39,611 nucleotides of DNA, from contig CAJQPT010000156.1 of the NCBI GenBank assembly GCA_905480285.1, positions 1 to 39,611 of the forward strand. The letters are read 5' to 3'. Shown here piece after piece: positions 25,521 through 32,509 of the stretch; position 1 is the first letter of the stretch; every line of letters starts with the position of its first letter. The stretch is from an uncultured bacterium (GTDB lineage Bacteria; Planctomycetota; UBA1135; GCA-002686595). The notes beneath the pieces were generated by a model. It searched no databases, was not told where the DNA came from, and was given only the letters and a program-made list of their open reading frames with translations. The position numbers and the translations under genes are program-made.

Positions 25521-26618
25521 ATGAGTTCGACCGCGCCCCTCAACGACCAGATCCTCCGCAAGGCCCCCAAGGTGCTCCTCCACGAGCACCTCGACGGCTG
25601 CCTCCGTCCCGCGACGGTCCTCGACCTCGCCGCTGAATGCGGCTACCAGGGCCTGCCAAAGTCCGACCCCACCGAGCTGGGCCGATGGTTCTTCGAGGGC
25701 GCCGACCGGGGCTCACTCCCCCAGTACCTCGAGGGGTTCCAGCACACGATCGCGGTCCTGCAGACCCCCGCGGCCCTGGAGCGCGCGGCCTACGAGCTCG
25801 TGGAGGACTGCGCGGCAGAGCACTGCGTCTACCTCGAGGTGCGCTTCGCCCCTCACTTTCACACGGTGGGCGGCCTGGGTCTGGACGCCGTGATGGGCGC
25901 GGTGATCGGCGGCCTCAAGCGCGGCGAGCAGGACTTCGGGGTCGAGTCCGGGTTGATCGTGTGCGCCATGCGCAACCAGTCCGCCGAGCTGTCCCTCAAG
26001 CTCGCAGAGCTCGCGGTCTCGTGGTTCGGGCGCGGCTGCTGCGGGTTCGACCTCGCCGGCGAGGAGGCCGGCCACCCCCCCAAGCACCACATCGAGGCCT
26101 TCCAGCTGATCAAGCGGCGCAACGGCTCGCTGACCATCCACGCCGGGGAGAGCTTCGGACCGGAGAGCATCTGGCAGGCGCTCCAGTTCTGCGGCGCCCA
26201 CCGGATCGGGCACGGCACCCACCTGATCGACGACATCGCCATCTACGACGGCAAGGTGATCAAGGTGGGGAGCCTCGCCACCTACATCCTCGACCACCGC
26301 ATCCCCATCGAGTGCTGCCTGCAGAGCAACTTGCACACCGGCGCCGTCAAGTCGATCAAGGAGCACCCCTTCCCCTACCTCCTCCGCCAGGGCTACCGGG
26401 TCACGCTGAACACCGACAACCGCCTGATGAGCCACACCACCATGACGGACGAGTTCCGGGTGGCGGTCGAGCAGTTCGGGTGCACCCTCGACGACCTCGA
26501 GCGGGTGACCGTCAACGCGATGAACGCCGCGTTCTTCCCCTACGCGGAACGCCACAGGATTATCGATGAGCGGATCGCACCGGCCTACGCGGCGCTGAAA
26601 GAGGAGCTCGCGGGTTGA
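25521..26618 (+). CDS. add: Adenosine deaminase
   Basis: Zinc hydrolase that deaminates adenosine to inosine in purine salvage. 365 aa. The metal and catalytic residues are visible: HEHLDG (His21, His23), IHAGE (His207, Glu210), RIGHGTH (His231) and LNTDN (Asp299). The residue after the metal Asp is Asn300 instead of the Asp of the E. coli and mammalian enzymes; NTDNRLMS is the form seen in an established bacterial subgroup, so activity is expected, though a related substrate is possible. Translation is coupled to the following esterase, whose TTG start overlaps this stop. Confidence 0.9.
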   Translation: MSSTAPLNDQILRKAPKVLLHEHLDGCLRPATVLDLAAECGYQGLPKSDPTELGRWFFEGADRGSLPQYLEGFQHTIAVLQTPAALERAAYELVEDCAAEHCVYLEVRFAPHFHTVGGLGLDAVMGAVIGGLKRGEQDFGVESGLIVCAMRNQSAELSLKLAELAVSWFGRGCCGFDLAGEEAGHPPKHHIEAFQLIKRRNGSLTIHAGESFGPESIWQALQFCGAHRIGHGTHLIDDIAIYDGKVIKVGSLATYILDHRIPIECCLQSNLHTGAVKSIKEHPFPYLLRQGYRVTLNTDNRLMSHTTMTDEFRVAVEQFGCTLDDLERVTVNAMNAAFFPYAERHRIIDERIAPAYAALKEELAG

Positions 26619-27643
26619 GCGCGGGCCTGTACCGCCGCGATCCGTCCGCCTTCAGGGGCGCGGTGGAGACGCGCCCCTTCGAGAGCGATGCCCTGAGGGA
26701 TAACCACCTCGGTGATCCGGCCACCCGCGAGGTGCCGGTCTACCTGCCCCCCGCGGCCCTCGACGGAGAGCCGCTCCCGGTCATCTTCTGCCTCTCCGGC
26801 TTCACCGGACGCGGCCAGTCGATGCTCGAGACCCACCCGTGGAAGACGGGCGCCGTGCTCGCCTACGACCGGGCGCTGGAGACCTCCGGAGCGCCGGGGT
26901 GCATCCTGGTCATGCCAGACGCCTTCACTCGACTGGGCGGGAGTCAGTACGTGAACAGCAGCGCCACCGGACGCTACGCGGACTACGTCGCCGAGGAGCT
27001 TGTGTCCTTCGTGGACCAGACCTACCCGACGCTGGACGGCGCGCGCGGCGTCTGCGGCAAGAGCTCAGGCGGGTTCGGTGCCCTGCACCTCGCCATGGGG
27101 TATCCGGGCGTCTTCCGCGCGGCGGCCTCGATCAGCGGCGACTGCGACTTCGAGCTGCCCCTGGGACCCGAGATGGTCGGAGCGGCTCGCGCCCTCCTTC
27201 CCCACGGCGGCGACCCGGCCCGCTGGCTCGAGGAGTTCTCCGAGAAGCACGACCTGGGAGGCGATGGTCACGCGGCCATCAACGTCCTGGCCATGTCCGC
27301 GTGCTACGCGCCCAACCCTGAGTCTCCCCTGGGCTTCGACCTCCCCTTTGACCCGGAGACCTGCGCCCGCCGGGCCGACGTGTGGGCGCGGTTCCTTGCC
27401 TTCGACCCGGTGGAGGCTGCGCGCGAGCACACCGCCGCGCTCCAGGGTCTGGACCTCCTCTACCTCGAGGCGGGCTTGAAGGACGAGTTCGGGCTCCAGT
27501 TCGGGCTCCGCCGCCTCGTGAAGGCCCTCACAGAGCTCCACATCCCCCACGAACACGTGGAGCATGAAGGGGGCCACTTCGGGCTGGACCGCCGCTACGC
27601 CGAGGTCCTCCCTCGCATCGACCGCGCCCTGCGCAGCACCTAG
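26615..27643 (+). CDS. Esterase D-type alpha/beta-hydrolase
   Basis: 342 aa from a TTG at 26615 that overlaps the add stop codon; GAGGAG sits eight nt upstream inside add. There is no signal peptide, so it is cytoplasmic. The fold resembles the esterase D / S-formylglutathione hydrolase superfamily: LPVIFCLSGFTGRGQS, PDAFTRLGGSQYVNSS, nucleophile GVCGKSSGGFGALH (GxSxG), acid in LEAGLKDEFGL and histidine in HEGGHFGLDRRY. A long lid segment with LPFDPETCARRADVWARF lies between. The substrate is unknown; coupling to add hints at processing of a nucleoside ester or a shared regulon, which is inference only. Confidence 0.85.
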   Translation: MSAGLYRRDPSAFRGAVETRPFESDALRDNHLGDPATREVPVYLPPAALDGEPLPVIFCLSGFTGRGQSMLETHPWKTGAVLAYDRALETSGAPGCILVMPDAFTRLGGSQYVNSSATGRYADYVAEELVSFVDQTYPTLDGARGVCGKSSGGFGALHLAMGYPGVFRAAASISGDCDFELPLGPEMVGAARALLPHGGDPARWLEEFSEKHDLGGDGHAAINVLAMSACYAPNPESPLGFDLPFDPETCARRADVWARFLAFDPVEAAREHTAALQGLDLLYLEAGLKDEFGLQFGLRRLVKALTELHIPHEHVEHEGGHFGLDRRYAEVLPRIDRALRST

Positions 27644-27744
27644 CCATGCACGGCGTCTAGCCCTGCAGGCGGTCGAGCGCCGCGGAAGACCCAGCACAGT
27701 GGCGGCGTTCCCCAATTCGACGCCGTCGATCCTCACGGGGCGCA

Positions 27745-27772
27745 CCGGGCGTCGCGGGCCGGGCGTCGCGGG
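27745..27772. repeat. 14-bp direct repeat, two copies plus a partial third
   Basis: CCGGGCGTCGCGGG at 27745 and 27759, followed by CCGGGCC and a further GGGCGTCG. Confidence 0.75.
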
Positions 27773-27846
27773 CCGGGCCGGGCGTCGTCAGGTCCACCGA
27801 ACAGGAGACCTCTCCCGGCGGCCGGAGCCTCGACGCAGTTCACTCC

Positions 27847-27900
27847 GCCGGTCAAGACGAGGGAGCCGGTCAAGACGAGGGAGCCGGTCAAGGCGAGGGA
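27847..27900. repeat. 18-bp tandem repeat, three units
   Basis: GCCGGTCAAGACGAGGGA at 27847 and 27865, and with one change (AGGCGA) at 27883. The first 13 bases after the leading G also occur at 12118-12130. Confidence 0.9.
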
Positions 27901-28023
27901 ACCACTCGGGCATGGCCGCGCCTGCGGTGCCGTCGAGCGATGTCCACGGGCCCTCGTCTCGAGGCGCGGGTCCAGCAGCTGCAACCTCGACGGAGCGTCG
28001 CGCGCCAGCGCGATGCCCGAGGT

Positions 28024-28374
28024 TCAGGGGTGCTGGACCTCCACGACGGTGCCGATGCCGCCGCGCACGTAGAAGTCACCCTCGACCACCATCTTCTTCG
28101 GGGCGACCGCGGCCACCAGGTCATCCATGATCTTGTTGGTGATCGCCTCGTGGAACGAGCCGACGTCGCGGAACGACCACAGGTAGAGCTTGAGGCTCTT
28201 GAGCTCCACGCACCGCTCCGCCGGGGTGTAGCGGATCCGGATCGTCGCGAAGTCCGGCTGGCCGGTCTTCGGGCACACGCACGTGAACTCGGGGCAATCG
28301 AAGCGGATCTCGTAATCGCGCCCGGGGTTCGGATTGGGGAAGGACTCGAGGGAGGTGGAGGGCTGGGTCGACAT
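28024..28374 (-). CDS. queF: NADPH-dependent preQ0 reductase
   Basis: Reduces 7-cyano-7-deazaguanine to preQ1 in queuosine biosynthesis. 116 aa, the short unimodular QueF type, ATG at 28374. The active site is clear: [14 protein letters not shown] with catalytic Cys34 and Asp41, then the QueF signature [20 protein letters not shown] and the final [11 protein letters not shown] strand. The gene lies 13 nt after the stop of the membrane protein and has no Shine-Dalgarno; TATCCT precedes the ATG by seven nt. No other queuosine gene lies in the window. Confidence 0.96.
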   Translation of the reverse strand: MSTQPSTSLESFPNPNPGRDYEIRFDCPEFTCVCPKTGQPDFATIRIRYTPAERCVELKSLKLYLWSFRDVGSFHEAITNKIMDDLVAAVAPKKMVVEGDFYVRGGIGTVVEVQHP

Positions 28375-28381
28375 GGCGGGC

Positions 28382-28387
28382 AGGATA
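28382..28387 (-). promoter_or_regulatory. Possible -10 element before queF
   Basis: TATCCT seven nt before the queF ATG, immediately after the upstream stop codon. It could allow queF its own near-leaderless transcript, or it could be chance. Confidence 0.25.
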
Positions 28388-30583
28388 CTAGCGACGGCGA
28401 CCGCGCGCTCGGTCCACCGCCACTCCGTCGAGCCGGCGGTCGAGGACCCAGAGCACGTCGAGGTTCTGGAAGCAAGCCGCGCCGTCCACCGTGAGGCGAC
28501 CGGTCGCAGCCATCCGCGCCTCGAGCTGGATCGACTTGCCGCCTCGGGGGTCCACCACCCACAGGACCCACTCCTCCTTGACCTCGTCCATCGGCGGCGC
28601 GAGCACGGCCTCGCCGAGGTCGAAGGTCCAGTCATCGCCGACCACCCGCGGCACCACCGCCTCCGGTAGCCGCCGTGGCGACGAGGAGATGACCGCGCCT
28701 TCGGGACGCGCGAGAGCGCCGGGGAACCAGACCGCCATGATCTCGCCAGAGGCCAGCCAGTCCAGGTCATCTCCGGGGCTGAAGATCGCCTCGGTCCGGC
28801 CGTTCTCAGCCCTGACCCAGACCCCCTCCGCCGTGCCGTCCACGCCGCCGTTCGCCGAACCGCTCCAGCGAACCACGGGCGTCGAGAGCTCGAGCGGCTC
28901 GCCGCTGGTCCCGGCCCGCGCGATGACCCGCACGCTCGAGGCGCTGAAGGGGTCGAAGGACCTCGACGCCGGCGACGCCCCCTCACCCACCCAGCCGAAC
29001 TCACCGCGCTCCCCAAGCCCGGTGCCTGCGCTGGGGATCGGGAGGCGGACCGCCCGCCTCTGGCTCTCCCCCCCCGCCTCGGCCGTCTCGGCCGGCAGCA
29101 GGAGCGTCACGCCACGCTCGCGGAGCGCCATGAAGTCGGACGAGGCGGTGGCCACGGCCCAGAAGGACTCGCTCTCGAGCCCCAGGACGTCCACGGGCCG
29201 CGAGCCACGCGGAACGAAGGGTGCCGACGCCAGGCTTCGGTCCTCCTGCTGCCGAAGGGCCTGGACCCCGGCCACGAACCTGGGGGGATCGAGGACCACC
29301 ACCGTCCGCGCCCAATCGTCCTCGCGAGCCGCCTCAAGCACAGCTCCCTGGAGCGCACCAACCTCGGCCGCGGCCGCCTCGATCGTCTGACCGCTGCCCG
29401 CGGCCAGGAACGCGTAGAGGGCGCCGACGGTCACCGGGAGCACGGTCCTGCGCATACCGGCGAGCGCCGTCGCCGACGTGCCGAGCCCGACCGCCATGCA
29501 CACGCCGAGGAAGGTCGCTCCTTGAAGGTCGCCGAGGCTGGACGGGAGGAAGCGCTGCCGCGTGCCGAGGAGGAGCAGGACCAGCAAGGCGACCGCCCAG
29601 CCAGCAAGAAAGCGCCCCCATAGCCGCGGTGCGGCGCGCGCCGCGACGATGCCGGGGTGCAGGGCCACCAGGAGCGCGAGCACCGCGAGCCCGTACCCGA
29701 CGGCCCCGACGCCGGTCGTGTTCACCGGGAGCACGACGACCCCGACCTTCTCCGCGGAGACCGCGAGGACCCGCAGGAGCCCGCCGCCATCTCCGGCGAT
29801 GATGAGCGCGGGGTCCAGGGGCTCAGCCACCGCCGTCGTGAAGCTGGGCGGCTGCATGGCGCGCCGCACGCCCAACTCCATCAGCAGCGCCGCCCCGTAG
29901 CAGGCGGCGACCTGGAGGGAGGTCCGGAGCCGCGCTCGGAAGGGGCGGTGGCGATGCGCCGCGACGAATTCGAGGCCGAAGCTCAGTGGCAGCAGGATCA
30001 GCGCGGCGGGTGAGGCGCCCGCCGCGAGCAGCGCCAGCAAGAAGGCGATCACGAGGAAGCCCGTGCGTCGCCGCTGCCGTCCGCGGAGCAGGAACGCCAC
30101 GGACCAGGCGCTGGCCGCGAGGCCGATCGCGTCCCCGCGGGCGGGCAGGTGCGCGGCCAGCGGGACCAGCAGCGGGTGGACCAGGAGGAGCGCCCCCGAG
30201 GCGATCCCCGCTGCGCGCGCGTGCTCCCGGCCGGTCCAGGGCTCCATGGCTCTGGCGACGGCGCTCCTCACCCCGAAGGCGGCGACCATGAGGAGGATCA
30301 GCCCCTCAAGCCTCAGGCGGCCCGCGTCCCCGGGCGTGTAGACACCCTCGGCGGCACGCAGGGAACGAGAGAACGCGAGGGAGAGCGCGGCCACCGGCCG
30401 GTGGTCCACAGCGGCCACGCCCCACGGGGCGCCGCTCTCCTCGAAGTCGAACGCGCGCTGGGTGTCCTCGAGGACCGCCGCGTCGGAGCCGAGAAACCCG
30501 GCCCCCAGCAGGGGGCGGTGGGCCGACCAGGCGAGGAGGAGGCAGGCGGCGAAGATCAGGAGTCTCTTCAGGAGAGGCTGCAC
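28388..30583 (-). CDS. Polytopic membrane protein, weakly GT-C/TMTC-like
   Basis: 731 aa from the GTG at 30583, which opens directly on a membrane segment ([14 protein letters not shown]). The N-terminal 430 residues contain about ten hydrophobic segments. The first loop [16 protein letters not shown] and the following [17 protein letters not shown] resemble the acidic loop and the RP-x-x-x-LS block of TMTC/PMT-type GT-C glycosyltransferases, but similarity is weak and a lipid-sugar transferase function is only a suggestion. The C-terminal 300 residues are soluble, beta-rich and probably extracytoplasmic ([40 protein letters not shown]), ending in a block with three Trp residues. Divergent from the DUF4863 gene, 52 bp apart. 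Upstream in-frame starts would add an unlikely Ser/Gly-rich leader. Confidence 0.72.
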   Translation of the reverse strand: MQPLLKRLLIFAACLLLAWSAHRPLLGAGFLGSDAAVLEDTQRAFDFEESGAPWGVAAVDHRPVAALSLAFSRSLRAAEGVYTPGDAGRLRLEGLILLMVAAFGVRSAVARAMEPWTGREHARAAGIASGALLLVHPLLVPLAAHLPARGDAIGLAASAWSVAFLLRGRQRRRTGFLVIAFLLALLAAGASPAALILLPLSFGLEFVAAHRHRPFRARLRTSLQVAACYGAALLMELGVRRAMQPPSFTTAVAEPLDPALIIAGDGGGLLRVLAVSAEKVGVVVLPVNTTGVGAVGYGLAVLALLVALHPGIVAARAAPRLWGRFLAGWAVALLVLLLLGTRQRFLPSSLGDLQGATFLGVCMAVGLGTSATALAGMRRTVLPVTVGALYAFLAAGSGQTIEAAAAEVGALQGAVLEAAREDDWARTVVVLDPPRFVAGVQALRQQEDRSLASAPFVPRGSRPVDVLGLESESFWAVATASSDFMALRERGVTLLLPAETAEAGGESQRRAVRLPIPSAGTGLGERGEFGWVGEGASPASRSFDPFSASSVRVIARAGTSGEPLELSTPVVRWSGSANGGVDGTAEGVWVRAENGRTEAIFSPGDDLDWLASGEIMAVWFPGALARPEGAVISSSPRRLPEAVVPRVVGDDWTFDLGEAVLAPPMDEVKEEWVLWVVDPRGGKSIQLEARMAATGRLTVDGAACFQNLDVLWVLDRRLDGVAVDRARGRRR

Positions 30584-30591
30584 GGTGGGAA

Positions 30592-30597
30592 AGGGTA
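30592..30597 (-). promoter_or_regulatory. Possible -10 element for the membrane protein gene
   Basis: TACCCT on the minus strand, eight nt before the GTG at 30583. The opposite strand of the same AT-richer spot reads TAACCT (30596-30601), facing the DUF4863 gene, so the two divergent promoters may overlap. Confidence 0.3.
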
Positions 30598-30635
30598 ACC
30601 TCGAGGCCACGCCAACCCAGTGCCCCGTCCCGCCG

Positions 30636-31088
30636 ATGCTTGAGATCTTCAAACCCCTCATCGACGCCGCCACCGGCGTCCCTCTCTCCGATCCGGACGC
30701 CGCTCGCGCAGAGCTCAACTCCCGGCTCGATCCCGACTCCCCGGAGGGGCATCAGCTCAGCCAGGCGCTGGTCGAGCTCCTGGAGGCGGGCAAGGTCGCG
30801 GATCGGGGCGCCCCGCCCGTGCGCTATAGCCGCGCTGCGAAGGCCACCGAGGAGACCGGCGGGTTCTCGATCGACGTCGTGGACATGACCGGACCCGGGC
30901 CGCGCCACCGCCACCCCAACGGCGAGGTGAACTGGTGCGTCGCCCTCGAAGGGGCCCCCACCTTCGGCGGACAGGGTCCTGGGTGGGTCGTGGAGACTCC
31001 CGGCAGCGAGCACGTGCCCACCGTCAGCGGGGGGCGAATGCTCATCGTCTACCTCTTGCCCGAGGGAGCGATCGAATTCGCGTCCTGA
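30636..31088 (+). CDS. 4-hydroxylaminobenzoate lyase-like protein (DUF4863)
   Basis: 150 aa, ATG at 30636. The C-terminal half carries the family's signature: GPRHRHPNGEVNWCVALEG, then a strand block GWVVETPGSEHVPTVSGG and LIVYLLPEGAIEF at the end, a cupin-like barrel with a HxHPxGE metal-type motif. In the characterised relatives (PnbB), the enzyme converts 4-hydroxylaminobenzoate to protocatechuate and ammonia during nitrobenzoate breakdown. No nitroreductase or ring-cleavage gene is nearby, so the physiological substrate here may differ. The N-terminal half is helical (PLIDAATGVPLSDPDAARAE). Confidence 0.78.
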   Translation: MLEIFKPLIDAATGVPLSDPDAARAELNSRLDPDSPEGHQLSQALVELLEAGKVADRGAPPVRYSRAAKATEETGGFSIDVVDMTGPGPRHRHPNGEVNWCVALEGAPTFGGQGPGWVVETPGSEHVPTVSGGRMLIVYLLPEGAIEFAS

Positions 31089-31120
31089 GCCCGGCCCCCC
31101 TGGCTCGGCCACCTGGCGCC

Positions 31121-31190
31121 GTAGCTCTTCTGGAGCTCTAGCTCATCCTGGGACCTGGCTCTTCTGGCGCTCTGGCACTTCTGGCGCTGC
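31121..31190. repeat. Imperfect 17-bp repeats
   Basis: GGCTCTTCTGGCGCTCT (31157) and GGCACTTCTGGCGCTGC (31174) are adjacent; a further diverged copy, TAGCTCTTCTGGAGCTC, starts at 31122. They lie in the convergent gap between the DUF4863 and AstE-like genes. Confidence 0.7.
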
Positions 31191-31248
31191 AGGGTCACCC
31201 GGCACAGGGAGAGTCCTCGGGGCCGCAGGGTAGCGAGGTTGCGGGAGC

Positions 31249-32442
31249 TCAGCCGGCTCGTCGACGGGTCCAGATGACCTGGTCGCCGTCGACGGTCGAG
31301 GTGCGATAGCCGAAGAGCGCGAGCCAGGACTCCGTCCTGGGTGACGTCCCGGGCGAGCACACGACTCCCGTGCCAGCGCGACGCACGGCGCGTACTCCGG
31401 GGAGCAGCCTGAGGGCGAGGTCGAGGCGCAGGCGGCGGACGACCCTGGAGGCCACGAGCCACACCCGCCCCACAGGCGTGCAGAGGAAGAACCCCTCCGA
31501 GCCCAGGCCCTGGTAGAGGGGCATGAGCATGTAGGAGTCGATCGGTGCCTGCACCACCTCCCCCTGCTGGAGGCCGAGCGCTTGCCCGGCGCAGACGGGC
31601 TTGAAGTTGCTCCACCCCGGCTCCATCACAAAGCCGTCCCCCGGCTCGACGGGTTGGGCGTAGACCATGTCGAGCACCGGCGGGACCCCGCCTCGGATCG
31701 TGTCAATGTGCGCACGAGACCTCCGCGCGGAAGCCCGGTCGGTGTGGGTCACGCCGGCGTGGTCAAGGGCCACGCGCAGCGCATGCGCCAGGACCCCCTC
31801 GGTCTGCGGGTCCTCGTGCTGGCCGCCCTCGAGGACGACGCCCACCTCCCCCTGCCCCACGATCCACGTGAGCAGCGGCCCCTCGATCCGCTGCTCGAGC
31901 CCGAGCACCACAGGGAGCCCGATGGCCCGGGCCAACCGCCGGCTCGCGACCACGTCCGGCACCACGCTGAAGGGGCCTCCCCCCGCAGAGGTGGAGTGCA
32001 GGTCGAGGAGCAGCACCTCCCGGCCCGTCCCCCTGGCGAGCTCGCGCTCGCCCTCGAGGATGCCGAGCAGCTCCCGGAGCTCCGCCTCATCGGGACGATC
32101 CGCCGCTGGATCCTGCTCGCGGAGCGCCGCGAGGATGGGGCCGGTCCAGAGCCGGTTGAGGTCCTGTCCGCCGTGCCGCTCCCCCCGCCTGAGCGCGCCC
32201 AGGTTCCCAGCCAGCGCGACCACCCGACCCGCCGTGGGCCGGCCCTCGAGCTCCGCGATCACTCGCCGCGCGGCCGCTACGCCTGCCGGCTCGTTGCCGT
32301 GCAGACCGGCGGTGATGAGGACCAGCGGCCCAGGGCGCCCGTCGTCCTTCACCCCCAGCCGCCGCTCCACGTCTCCCAGAGTGAGACCTTGGGCCGGGCC
32401 ACGGCGGGCCCCTTGCCCGGATTCGACGCTTGCCTCGCTCAT
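31249..32442 (-). CDS. Succinylglutamate desuccinylase/aspartoacylase-like zinc hydrolase
   Basis: 397 aa, M14-type zinc carboxypeptidase fold acting on N-acyl amino acids in the characterised families. Zinc ligands are visible as TAGLHGNEP (His48, Glu51) and LLDLHST (His149); the substrate-binding DLNRLW is at 94-99 and the catalytic Glu in VVLEGGQHEDP (Glu205). The C-terminal third (from VEPGDGFVMEPGWSNFKPV) is the usual barrel, extended by a basic tail of about 70 residues. The gene lies 67 nt after the GCS2-like ligase on the same strand. The pairing suggests that one enzyme makes and the other breaks an amide of glutamate or a related amino acid. It is not the arginine-succinyl pathway enzyme by context: no ast genes are present. 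Confidence 0.85.
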   Translation of the reverse strand: MSEASVESGQGARRGPAQGLTLGDVERRLGVKDDGRPGPLVLITAGLHGNEPAGVAAARRVIAELEGRPTAGRVVALAGNLGALRRGERHGGQDLNRLWTGPILAALREQDPAADRPDEAELRELLGILEGERELARGTGREVLLLDLHSTSAGGGPFSVVPDVVASRRLARAIGLPVVLGLEQRIEGPLLTWIVGQGEVGVVLEGGQHEDPQTEGVLAHALRVALDHAGVTHTDRASARRSRAHIDTIRGGVPPVLDMVYAQPVEPGDGFVMEPGWSNFKPVCAGQALGLQQGEVVQAPIDSYMLMPLYQGLGSEGFFLCTPVGRVWLVASRVVRRLRLDLALRLLPGVRAVRRAGTGVVCSPGTSPRTESWLALFGYRTSTVDGDQVIWTRRRAG

Positions 32443-32509
32443 GCCTTCGGGGCTCTTCGGACGCTCCTGCGACCGGACTTGAGGTCCGGCCCGAGGCCTT
32501 CTCCTGAGC

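Larger units (their letters stand above)
27644..28023. other. Convergent gap with tandem repeats
   Basis: 380 bp between the esterase and queF stops. It contains a 14-bp and an 18-bp tandem repeat and no credible gene. Short frames here translate the repeats into periodic peptides and were dismissed. Confidence 0.6.

Noticed and set aside
25521-26618. Asn in place of the second Asp after the zinc ligand in adenosine deaminase as a sign of inactivity
   Set aside because: NTDNRLMS is, to my knowledge, a regular form in a bacterial subgroup and all zinc ligands are present.
27733-27984. Minus-strand frame encoding periodic LTGSLV peptides
   Set aside because: It is a translation of the 18-bp tandem repeat; no other gene-like property.
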